From Acanthococcus lagerstroemiae (Eukaryota > Arthropoda > Insecta > Hemiptera > Eriococcidae): a DNA stretch of 64,000 nucleotides. The number at the start of each line of letters is the position of its first letter. Within the stretch, counting starts at the first letter, position 1. The stretch covers positions 70,776,344 to 70,840,343 of the forward strand of contig CM063108.1 of NCBI GenBank assembly GCA_031841125.1, given 5' to 3'. This document shows positions 25,670-37,200 of the stretch, piece after piece. The translations under genes were made by a program, and so were the position numbers. A model generated the notes under the pieces. That model saw nothing but the letters and a program-made list of their open reading frames with translations, did no database searches and was not told the origin of the DNA.

Positions 25670-26778
25670 CTTATAAGCAGAGCCCGGATTTCGTGGTATT
25701 TGTCGAGTCATTTTGCTGAGGACGGGAAGCTTAAAAACCAGATAGGAGTACGTTTGGGAGGTATTAGAGCCCAGGAAAAATTTTTATTTTGCCGAAAACT
25801 GCCGAAAATGGGTTAAATGCCGAAAGTAGACGTTGAAGCCGAATAAAGCCGAAACAAACATAGTCTCTTCTTCACGTTACTTGTGTTGCACACGGCATCC
25901 ACCGCATTGCTGAAAAAGTAAGAGAAATTTTTCCTAACGTAAATTTTTCTGAAGTGCCCCGCGCGAATTTCGATCTACAAAGAAAAGATGAACTGCCCCT
26001 TCCCCCCGACGTTGTTGTCACTATAGATGGGGAACTTGGATCTCTGCTGCACTGTTCTTCGCTCAGCATTTCGAAAATTATGTATCCGTTATTGAGGATT
26101 TGCCCGCTGACTCGAAACACACACACGAAATTAAAAGGTTGGTTGGGAGTACTACAACGTTAGCGGCTGACTTAGCATTCATCAGTTCCAATCTCGCTTT
26201 TCTTCCTGATGTTCTCGACAAGGTACAAAGCAGTGGCCTTTCATTACATCAGCAGATTGAGCTCGTTGAAGATGCCCGTTCAAGAATAGCTGCGATTCCA
26301 GGTGCAAGAGGGGATGCGTTAAAAGCTGAAAGCCGATCAAGTTTTCTCGAAAAATGAAGGATATTTGACGTTGAGGCAGCTTAATGACGCGCTGGTCCAT
26401 GGTACGTCTACTGCACCTGAAACGATGACGACAAACCCGGCCATCCTCAGCCAATATAAATACGCCCCTATTACGTCCGTTGATGTCAAGCGATCCTTTT
26501 CTGAGTATAAACTTATTTTAACAGATCGACGGACGGGTTTTGTACAGGACAATTTAGAGAAGCATTTAATCTGCATACATAATGTAAAATTGTTGTAGGT
26601 TCGTTACTGTACAGCATGACTCAACATTTCTTTCTTCTCTCGTAATTTTAGATATTCCTGTATGAATACCCCAGTTTTACATATTTTTTTGATTATGCCG
26701 AATAATGTCGAAAATACAACATTTAAATGCCGAAAAATTTCATTTTTAGCGCCGAAAAATCCGGGCTCTGCTTATAAG
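25670..26778 (+). mobile_element. hAT element (1093 bp) with perfect ends and target duplication
   Basis: The element at 25678-26770 has perfect 14-bp terminal inverted repeats (CAGAGCCCGGATTT). It is flanked by the 8-bp duplication CTTATAAG (25670-25677, 26771-26778), which is itself a palindrome. Subterminal regions on both sides are full of GCCGAAA-type repeats, at 25790-25860 and 26695-26757, as expected of hAT transposase binding sites. It encloses only the C-terminal part of a transposase. Confidence 0.9.
25876..26598 (+). pseudogene. Broken hAT transposase, C-terminal part
   Basis: Three reading frames together show the usual hAT order. CVAHGIHRIAEKVREIFP is in one frame to about 26020. 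RWGTW and the following helical part are in a second frame, ending at a stop near 26357. A third frame (26365-26598) holds YAPITSVDVKRSF and LTDRR, the hATC dimerisation region. At least two frameshifts and the absence of the N-terminal half make it non-functional. It resembles the CGBP1-like hAT proteins common in arthropods. Confidence 0.85.
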
Positions 26779-28925
26779 ATTAAATGGATGAAATTCTAAT
26801 TGATTTGCATCACTTAATGTTGAGATAGAGTTGAAGAATGGAAATGTTGCTATTGGATCTTGTATACGTACATATGTACCTATAGAAAGTATCGCCATGT
26901 GTTATTTACCTGTAGAACTTATGTCGAATGATGTAGGTACAAATTATTTTCTGTGAACAACCGCGCGAATTTCCAGTGCGGGCCAGTAGGACCACATGTA
27001 TTTATCAGATGAAATTCTGTTACAATAAATTTAGAAAAAAAGATGGTGTATCGTATAAAAAAAAAAAAAAAAAAAAAAAAAGTAGCCCCGAAATGGACTG
27101 ACAAAGATGCTCAGAAGACTATGATTTGAATAAGGACTGCAGGATTATTATCACTGAATATGACAGCAAAACAATTAGCCTTTCCCGAGTCACATTTTTA
27201 CAATCAACAAATATCTTTGATATACACGCGAACAAACTGAATCAGTTATAAAAATCGAAATATTTTTTTATGGTAAAAATGCATTTTTCCCTTCGAAAAT
27301 ATGTTTCTGTATATTGTTTTCCTTCGGTCCTATATGCTTGGCACAGATGGTCCCTTATGCTCTGCACTTTTTTTCGAAGTCTTATTCCCATTACTTGAAC
27401 TTATTTGTCAAAATCTGTAGTACCATTTCATCAGAAAAACTCAAAATATCAGGAAACACTAGAGTAATTGTTCAAGTACATTACTACAAAATTTCATTCA
27501 TTTTGGCTGGTAAGATTTGGAGCTATGTATTTATGTCCGCGCTTAGCTAGTCCTTCATGCCTGGTTCTGCCCTATATACTTGTCTCATTGCTCTGTGGAA
27601 AAATGTTCCAGAACACATTCTGCGCAACGAAATCCTAATTTTCGTACGGGCATTATGAAGATATTAACGCTCCTAATACTCTGATTTACAACTGTGATTT
27701 CAAAGGTAAAGTGGTTTTGAATTGATTTCCTCATTATATACGAAGTCGGTCATGTAAAATTACGAACACCGTTTTAATTTTAAAAATTATATCTACGAAA
27801 ATTCTCATCGAAGATAGAGTTGTAATATTTTTTTGAGAGCTATAATATTAGACATCCTCTGTTAATTTAAGGAAAATATATGAGTTGGCAATTCATCATC
27901 TGAAATAAATTATGAGAGGCGAGTTTTTCCTCTTAAGCACCGCATTTGATTGAAATTTTGCTTTTATTCGTTTACACAACCTACTTTATGATTTTTCTTT
28001 CACCGAGATGGTAGAGAAAATAATTTTTTTGTTTTCAATAATTTATTCTTACAGGACATTTAATCGTCTATGAAAATAAACATAATAAGAAAAGCATTAG
28101 CGTGAGAAAGTATTTTCTTTTATGATTTTGAGAGATTTAGCGCCTTCAAAGTTATATTCTCTCATGGAGATAACATTTTGTACACATCTAGCATTACATA
28201 TTATTACTTAACTGAATTTCAGACTAAATTTAATTCCAAATTGTAGGGAAAATACCCACTTTTAATATTTTAGATCACTAAATACCATCAGGCAGTTTAC
28301 AAATACGGTACATTTCCGGTAAATCGACTAAAAACAATTCAGAACTGACGTACCGCGCTGTTTTGGAAGAGTCTGATTGATCACTTGTCAAATCACAGTC
28401 TGATTAGCCAATGACTGAACTAATAAATTAATAACTAACTTTTTTCCTCGTGAAACGTGACATTTTAAAAATAGTCACAGCCAGAAGGTCTTTGGTCGCA
28501 TGCTCTTCCGCATGAGTTACACGGCTGCGTAATTTTTATGCTCGGCAGATATTTCGATGAAAAAATGCATTGTTGGCCAAAAATACGACGTTATTGGGCC
28601 TCGTTTATTATCACCCGGTCTTATAAGAAAATGATTCATTCGCGAGGGAAATTGTCGGAACATCTGAGAAACAGACTAACGCATCTAATGTACTAAGAAT
28701 TGCTGTACTTACGATGAGTGCTAATACGAGTACATACGAGCTAAAATTACGAACGCGGCTAAAATGATTCGCCATTAACAACTAATAACTATTAAGATAA
28801 GTACCAAACTTACCGAATTATCCGGTTAATTACAGGCAGGTTGATCTCGGATAAACACATAGGCGATACGTGCGTACTTTAACCAGAAAGCAACGAAACA
28901 CAATTTCGTGTAGGCTATACACAAG
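26779..28925. other. Intergenic, no gene seen
   Basis: AT-rich. It includes a poly(A) run at about 27057-27081. No domain is recognised in any frame. Confidence 0.5.
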
Positions 28926-29608
28926 TAGGGTGACCCTTATTTATTATTTCATCTTGGTAGAATTTCTTTTTTCGAATTTGGCGCGGAACCGCATTTAGAC
29001 ATACGCTTCAAGAAAATAAGATAAAATTTCAGCCAGATTTCAGGTCGATCGACTGGAGGAGGGGGGGGGTGCCTGAATCCTTTCCCCTTCTTATGAAAAA
29101 ATATAAGATGTTTGACATTCTTCACGAAATATTTTTCTCCACTCTTTAATTGCTTGAAGAATTCATTCTCTCAAAATTCGAAAGTTCACTTTAAGTATAT
29201 AGATCAACAGTAACATAAGTTGATTTTCCAAAGGGGTAATTTTACTGAAATTCATAAATTTATGTTTGGAGACTTGGGTAACCGGCGAATCGAATACTGT
29301 CTTGGAAAACTATAACAAAGTTTCGACTCCCCGTGCCTTCAGTGGTATTCCATGCGGTCGAACCAAAATCCTGTAGATGAAATACCATCTTGGAAAAATT
29401 ACTAATACCATCACCCTCCAGCGGTACTTCAGGAGGTCGAATACATACTCGTACATTACCTCTAGAATTGAATTCGGCAACCTCAAAAACCTTTGACTAG
29501 ACCCCTGTCCCGATTGACATTTTCCATCATTTCTTCCCTTCTTTTGAGACCACTCCCTCTCGAAGTCATTAACCCACATTGGGAAATCGAACTAGTTTAA
29601 TTTTAATG

Positions 29609-29657
<49 letters not shown>

Positions 29658-29993
29658 TATATTATATGATAGCCACAGTGATGTGATTATTCGCTTTATT
29701 TTCCTGTCTAAGATAGAGAATGGGTAGGGAGGACACCCTTCCGGATAAATGCTTCCCCGTGTTCCTTCCAATATTTCTTGTGATCTATAGCGAATAAATG
29801 AAAAAATATCGTTAAAAATGTCAAACTCTGTGTATTTTCTCACGAGAAAGAGAGGGGGCTCGAGGCACGTCTACCCCTCATTCGATCAACCTGAAATTTT
29901 GCAGGATATTTCTTTTTTCATTTTATTGAAACCGATCTAGAATGGGGAAGGCTGACTCCTTTCAAAATTTGGAGGTCGTAAATAAGGGCAACC
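28926..29993. mobile_element. Inverted-repeat element (about 1.07 kb)
   Basis: TAGGGTGACCCTTATTTA at the left (28926-28943) is mirrored by TAAATAAGGGCAACC at the right (29979-29993). Further in, ATTTCAGGTCGATCGA near 29038 is mirrored as ATTTCAGGTTGATCGA near 29880-29900 on the other strand. So the arms are long but diverged. No transposase is seen. It contains an (ATT)n microsatellite. Confidence 0.55.
29611..29655 (+). repeat. (ATT)n microsatellite
   Basis: About 15 uninterrupted ATT units ending in TATATATTATATTATA. Confidence 0.95.
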
Positions 29994-31231
29994 GTGATAC
30001 ACAGGCATCGTCATGTATCATCATTGGCAAATGTGTGCAGACTAGGGCTCTAAATAGTACATGTACGCTTAATGTGTACGGCTTTTAAACCGTTACAGTT
30101 GATGCACCCGTACAAGGCACAAATTAGTATCCATACTACACGTGATTAATGAAAACTAAGTCTGCATTGGAGAGGAAGGAGACTTCGTATGTTTGTACTT
30201 CATGTTCTTCGAACATACGCGTGCGTACGTACGTACGTACTTCGTACTCGTATACTACACCCAACCCTTCACGTGTAGCACGGATACCTAATTTGGAGCT
30301 CGAGTGTACATCAGCCAACCTTAATTCTGTTGGTATCGGCATCGATGTCGGTACTTATCTTACTTATTATTCTACGGATAAGAACTCGAACAAAGCTCAA
30401 TAGTGATCACGGTTCGCACGATCTAAGAATTTTATAATTGGACCGTAATAACCGAGTTGAAAATGTTGGTCATTAATAAAGAACGTGCGAAAACGCTTCA
30501 GGTATACGAAATTTTGCGGAACTGATTTCGAGATCCGATTCCATGCACACACTTGGGAGCGTGCGAACTCGTTTTCGCAAATCTCGACATGTACAAGCAA
30601 AGGTGTAGTGTACTGGTACACATATTGGTACATTCCGCCACAGCCGCGTAGAAAATATCGACAATATTTTCAAGCTCTATTCGTCGACCACGAATGCTAC
30701 GGTAGTTTTTATAGGTAGGCAGTTAAGTAGTGGTATTTGGTACATCATTACGACGAACATAAGTTGCGCAAAAAACTGGAAAAGCGGTTAACTAAATGAT
30801 TTATCCTCTTCAGTCGAGGGATCAATGGTTTACGATTTCGTTTTTTGGTACACTTTAACATGCATGTCGGAGAGCTAAATGAACTAGAAAAAAGAATCAA
30901 CAAAAAGCATTATGAAACTAGAAAATTAACGAATATCTACTCATTATAAAACAAAGCAATGCCTGTAACTTATATCTGAACTAAAGTGTCTAAATGGAAA
31001 AATCTATACAAATTTCTTCTCCCCTCCCGTTTTTTTTTTTTTCAAAGAACGCGGAACGCGTTTTCTTTCTCTTTTAAGTAAAACTAACCTGTGTACCTAC
31101 ACTGCATCTCCAACATTTTCGTATTGTCACTGAATACTGCAGAACGGTACTTTATGAGCTTTCGTTTCGATGTTATCGTTATCCTTACCGCCGGATGCGG
31201 AAGGTGCCCCACCTTGGGGGCAAAGCGTTTG
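29994..31231. other. Downstream of Hk: probable 3' UTR side, no gene seen
   Basis: For the minus-strand Hk gene this is the 3' side. A (CGTA)n stretch lies at about 30226-30243, and GTAC/CGTA words are frequent over 30040-30720. No open frame resembles a known protein. Confidence 0.45.
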
Positions 31232-34200
31232 TCATCTAAGCGCCAACGTAGATATGATCGGAGGTCGAGTTGGTTTATTGTCGAGAGTGCGTTCCACCTC
31301 GGCCATAATGTTTGCATTCAGTTTTGAAACCAACTGAAATAAGAAAGATGATCGTAGAATTTTGGAGATACGTACAGCAGGTCTGGCACCAGCATTTTTA
31401 CTGGGGTAGATTTGTTAGGGCCTATGGAAGGCTAAAAATACGTGAAAGAAGAGGTCTGACTAGCGAACACAATCAAACGCAAAACTTCTTGGACGGTATC
31501 TACAGCACGTATATTATAATAAAACACCCCGACCGGTAACGTTCGATGCAACTACAGGTAATTGAATGCACATACAATGCGTAAAATTGTCCGGCAGTGC
31601 CCGAGGGGGAAGATAACAGACGCCTACAGATTTCTCGATGTTATCCCTTAAAAGTGATTAAGAGAATACTTATTTGTGAGCGAAACCCGGGTCCCGGAGC
31701 TGTTGAGAAGCCGAAGCGGTTGGAACCGGGTGTCGGGTTTCGTTTCGGCCATCATGCGACGGAAGATGGAGGCTGAGTGGTCGAGACAGAGGACGCAAGG
31801 AGGAGAAGTCGGACTTGCTGCTGCTGCGGCGGCAGCGGATACCATCCAGCGAAGCTCGCCCGTAGCACCAAGGCTGGAACAGAGCTCGCCCGCAGTGCAA
31901 GGGCTGGAGCCACAATCAGACGAGTCTCACGCGATGAGTGAGTGAAGAGGAAGAGGTAGCGTGGTACTGATGCGATGCCCGAAAGGGTAGTTTCCGGTGC
32001 CGGGGGTGTGGTGTCTCAGGGGCCACTTTGGCATGCGTGCATCGCCATACGTCCCACCACACCATTTGTGAGCGAAGCGAACAAAAGTTTTTCATTTTTT
32101 CAAGATTTTCCATACAGAAAATTTAATTTGGACGATCAAGAGAGAGGGTCGGAGCTACAATCCAAATCCTACCCCCTTGAAACCGGTTATAACGACGTAT
32201 AGTACAAATCGATAGCATTTCTCGGTTCCATTCTATCTGTCCTGCGAAAGAGCTTATAGCTGCTGCTTCACCTTCGCAGCATATACCAAAAATTAGTGTC
32301 CATGTTGGAGTGCGAGTGAACTTGGTGATATTCTGTATGTAGGATGTGCTAACAATTTATTCTTCTGTAGTCTAGACTCTAGAGCACTTTCGCCTGTCAC
32401 GCCATCTTCAGGGGAGTACCGTAACACTTTTTGAAGTGTTAGCACTGCATGGTTTCTGTTCGATGTGTGTTCTTATTGGTTGTCTGTGGTTGTGTAGTCT
32501 GTCTAATCAGCTAGTGTTATGTTATCAACTAGAATAGCAAACACAAGAAAAACATAAAGTTATGGACAAGATATGTAGACTACATATTAATCATCTGGAC
32601 AGGAACAGACAGACAACTGGACCAATTCCCTACGGAGACAAACAACATAAGTAACAATATAAATTTTACAATGGAGAAGAGCAATAAGACCATAAGCTAT
32701 TTCGACCTAACAATACAAATAAAAGACAAGATACAGTACAACATTTATAGAAAACCCACCAACACAGACGCAAAATAACACCCAATGACTCATTCTACCA
32801 TCAAAAACCTGGTTGGCCGAGTGGATAGCGCGCTGGTCTCGGAATCCGGAGATCCCGGGTTCGAGCCCACGTAAAAACTCGCTACATTTCGTCCTAGCCG
32901 GGTTTTCGGCAAGAAGAGAAGAGGGCTAAGACAGCCCTGACAGCCTCCCTGACGTCTCTGAGGTAATGCTCGAAAGGGCGGATTCCAGGGCTCGGATTGA
33001 GAGCAAAAATTTGGAAAAGAAGACCATCAAAAACACAAAATGGCAGCACTACCCAACTACTGCCACAGAGCAATCAACCTATATCAAACGACAACAACCA
33101 CGAAACAACAGAAATTAACAAAATCAAACAAATATAGCCATCAATAACAAATACCAACCACAAACACTAGACAGGATAATGATTAACAAATTAATACAAC
33201 AAAAAAGTATAGACACAGAATCAACAACCACAGAAACAGACAAATACGCAGGAGCAATACCATTTACAGGGACACGTACATGCAAAATACGGAAAATATT
33301 CAACCAATACAACATAAAACTCGGAATTCTGATCAAACAGATAAGTAATGACAAAAGAGAAACAAAGGACAGGAACAACAGCAACGGAGTATACAAACCC
33401 TGGACTGCGAACACTGTGACATGACCTACATAGGAGGAAAACAGGCAGAAAATTCACAACTAGAATAAAAGAATACGAAAAATCACAGAATCTAAAGGAT
33501 GACAAATCACTCTTTGGAAAACACTGCAACGATCAGGGACACAATAACAACAAGTTGACATAGAAACGTACAAAATCCTACGCATAGAAAACAACGCGAG
33601 AAAAAGAAAATTAAAAGAACAACTAGAAATAATAAAGGCAAACCAAAACAAAACAACCTAAGAAACACAACAACTAACTTCCAAAGCGAGAACCTATTCC
33701 AATAATTAATAACATAACACTCGCTGATTAGACAGACTACACAACCACAGACAACCAATAGGAACAGACACCAAATAGGTTTACCATACGGTACTACACA
33801 TCACTAAATAATACAGGACGATAAAGAAAAAAGTGTTAGGGTACTCTACTGAAGATGGCGTAGGTAACAGCCGAAAGTGCTCTGAACTACAGAAAAAGAA
33901 ATTGTGAATTGGCACACCCTACATACAGAATATGCCGAAAAACTTATTTGAGAAAACGACAGATCAACCGCTGCTGAGTAAGGGAGAAAATACCAAAAAT
34001 AGCGAACGGAAAGATACTTGGATATCGTCGATAAATCTACGGAAACAATAAGTTTTAGATACGATTGAAACGTTATTAATAATTGTATTAATTTCACGGG
34101 TGCTTCCGTAACGACTGTTCTGCAGTCAATCGTCACTTCGAGGGATGAGACTATAGATAGGTTTGGGGGTACGCCGCTCCGCTTGCACTGGTTCCGCGGT

Positions 34201-37200
34201 ACTTACCTTTTAGATTTCGAACTCGCGAATATAGATTATTTCTCGCCTTCCGAGTACAGGTTGTTAGCGATTATTATAAAGCTTACACAAATTTTATTCA
34301 CCTTTAAGCTTTGCAGAGTATGGTACAGTTGTCGGACGCTGGTAGCGCCTAACAGTAAGCACTGTACGGATTCGTTCTTCAAGCACCACGCGATGCACAG
34401 CTGCGTCAGCGAGCACTCCAGTCTTTCGGCGATTTGAGCAATATTTCGTAGTCTTTCCAGCTGACAGCCACCCTCATCTGACTCCGATCGGTCTTTAAGC
34501 CACCACGATATGATCTAAAAAATAAAATATCGCGATAGGTACCTACCTACCTATACCTATTACACTGTAGGTAAATCTAGAGGCTCCCAGTTTCTCGAAT
34601 ATTCATTTTTGAAACGAAGAGATAGACACTTCATAACCCTTCTACATTTCTCTTTTTATGCGGCTACTTCTATCGAGTTTTACGTGCGGTTTAAATTATA
34701 TATCTATAATGATTTTTATTGTTTGTTGAGCGGGAACATCGTTATGGAATGAAAATGAATCACGTGGCAAGGTCTACTGTCTTCAGAAGTTAAAGATGCT
34801 ACTCTTCCTTCCACGGAGACCTGAACGAGCTATCGAAACCATTCTCCTTCAGATGAGAAGGCGTGCATATCGTCATGAGACCGATGTCCCACATAATTCA
34901 AATTTATGAGAAAAATAGATACGTAGCAGAGATGGTTGAAAGATGACTCAAATCGATACAACTAATGTCACTTAGAAAATCGAATAAACTACCGCAAATA
35001 AAAGTTTTCCTGGTATTCTGGCCATGTATTTTGAATGTACCGTCTACGTTATATTTTTGATGCGGCTTAAATTTGAGTCCTTCAGATCCAGAATTCACGG
35101 TAAAAAGTGCCTTACTCGTGATGCAAAGGACTATACATTCTCTTTTCTTCCTTGTGTTTCGCATAACTATACAGCAGTTTCGATTTAACGAGAGCTCAAA
35201 TTTTAACCGAAACGTTTGACGTTCGATAGTAATTGAGAATTCACCCAGGTTTTGAGTGGTAACCTATAGCGTGTACGATGACAGCGTTGCTCATTTCGAT
35301 AGATATTACAATTTACCTCCGTTGTGCCAAATCGTGTTTCATCGTCAGACCAGGTAAATGATATGCACTTATTCTGAAAAACGAAAATAACGTAGCCCGG
35401 TATTATACAAATTAAGTACTTAGTAGAAGTACGACGCACTTTGTCGGATTCTTTATATTCTCGTTGAATAGGTACAATGTCGAGTTGTAGACTATACCAA
35501 CCTTAATTGGCGGAGCCTTAATGAATGGAAGATCACTGGATATCATGCCCATAGATATTGGGGACCAGACCATTAGTCCAACACCTTTAACGTAAACGGT
35601 AAAGTAATATTAGGTGTTAAAAACACTTCCGAGAGTACATTCGAACGGGACGTACATTTTACGAGAAGTTATATACCTCCGATTTTTTCTCTTCTTTTTT
35701 CTAACCGTGAAATTCGTGAAACTATCGATGAATAGTTAGTTATATGTGTGTCACTATCTAACGAAAGGTCCCACTTGGACGATCCTAGTTTTCAAGTTAT
35801 GAGCAAAAACCTGAAAAGACCTCCAATTTTCAATTTTTTTTTTGGCCAATTTGGCTGCTAAAAAGGGTCCTCTTTCAGATGCAAACGGTCTCTACCCATG
35901 AAAGTTGCTGGAAGGGGTTGAAAAATGCAATATTCTACACTTTTCGAGGACTCTCGAAATACCCGCACCCGCTCTCGTAACCGCTGATTCTTTTTCTTTT
36001 TTTTGTCAAAAGTTATGAGTTCCTACTTTAAGTTTGCATACTCTTAAGTGATAATAACGGGTAAAGCAAGTTGTTGTTGTTTTTTCCCCATAATACACAG
36101 ATACTTTCGAGATACGCCAGGCTTTTCTTCTCTGTGGAAGATAACAGATTTGTCGAACGAATTATTCTTATGCGGTGATAGTTCTCTTGGACACAAAAAA
36201 GGGGGGGGGAATTTGCAAGTGTTATTCGTGCGCACGTTGAGTAGCAAAAAGAGAAGTGCATGTATCAAAGCAGGAGGAAACTTATGGATGTGGTGAGGAA
36301 CAGGGTACAATTGTGCCGTACGAAGCGGGGCGTCTTCGGATTGAGTCCCGTCTGCGGATATCATTAATATTTGTATTCGGATTGAGTCCCACGGGTGCGG
36401 CGGTAATTAATGAACGTGTTCGGATTGAGTCCCGTTCTTGCGGGGTACTCAAGGTGAAGTAGCGGCGCTTCCGCTTCGGATTGAGTCCCGTCGGAAGAAG
36501 CGTACCTTCTTCGCCCGAGTTATTCATGGTAGGCAATTTACAGTACCTAATAATACGACTCGTGCATTTCTTCTAACGAACGAAGATAAGCCACCATCGC
36601 CAACAGCTGATTGTTATTGTTCTGGGTTATCTGCTGTTAATTGCATATCGGTACGGGCATAACACGTTACATCATGAGTAATCGAGTAGGGCAGACAAGT
36701 ACACGCTGCCACTCGCTTCCTCCCTTACATTCTGTCCATCAATACTTATTCATTCGGTGCATGGTGAAGTTGAAATCTCCGTTTGTATCGGTTCAAAGAT
36801 TATCCTGTGTCGTATACATTTATTTTTCCATTATGTCACAGTACACGGTTATGACGAGTGAAAGAGGTGAGCCATTGCGCGTCTTCGAGGGTTATAAATT
36901 TCGGTTTCATAAACGCTTACGCAACGGCATACAACGGTGGACCTGTAGTCGTACCTCATGCAAGAGCTACGTCAAATTTGGTGTTGACGGGACCATTGTT
37001 GAAGATCATACGGATTGCCATAACTCCCCATGTAACAGCAAATCCGACCTGCGTCGTCAGCGATTAAGCAGCTCTTTGAAACGCCGAGCTACCGCAAGCT
37101 TATGCGATAAACCGAGCAAAATTATTCGTGAGTCTTTGATGAGTGAGCCAGGCGACATCACACTCAACGATATTCAGCGAATTCGTCGGAATATTTACAC

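Larger units (their letters stand above)
32375..33900 (+). mobile_element. Penelope-like element with inverted flanking repeats
   Basis: Left and right flanks are inverted copies: AGAGCACTTTCG and CGCCATCTTCAG at 32390-32415 mirror 33850-33890. TTGGTTGTCTGTGGTTGTGT, continuing with GTCTGTCTAATCAG, at 32478-32514 mirrors 33720-33760. Between them, plus-strand frames show the end of a Penelope-type reverse transcriptase and a GIY-YIG endonuclease. Penelope elements are known to carry flanking repeats in direct or inverted order, which fits. A SINE has inserted into it. Confidence 0.8.

Noticed and set aside
33124..33758. Several minus-strand open frames rich in Phe, Leu and Cys that look like membrane proteins
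   Set aside because: They are antisense to the Penelope-type frames, and their hydrophobic look comes from the A-rich plus strand.
33846..34136. Candidate last exon of Hk on the minus strand
   Set aside because: The peptide does not resemble a Kv beta C-terminus. The exon at 31333-31232 matches it clearly and in phase.
34183..34437. Plus-strand 84-codon frame
   Set aside because: It overlaps a Hk exon on the opposite strand, which explains its openness.
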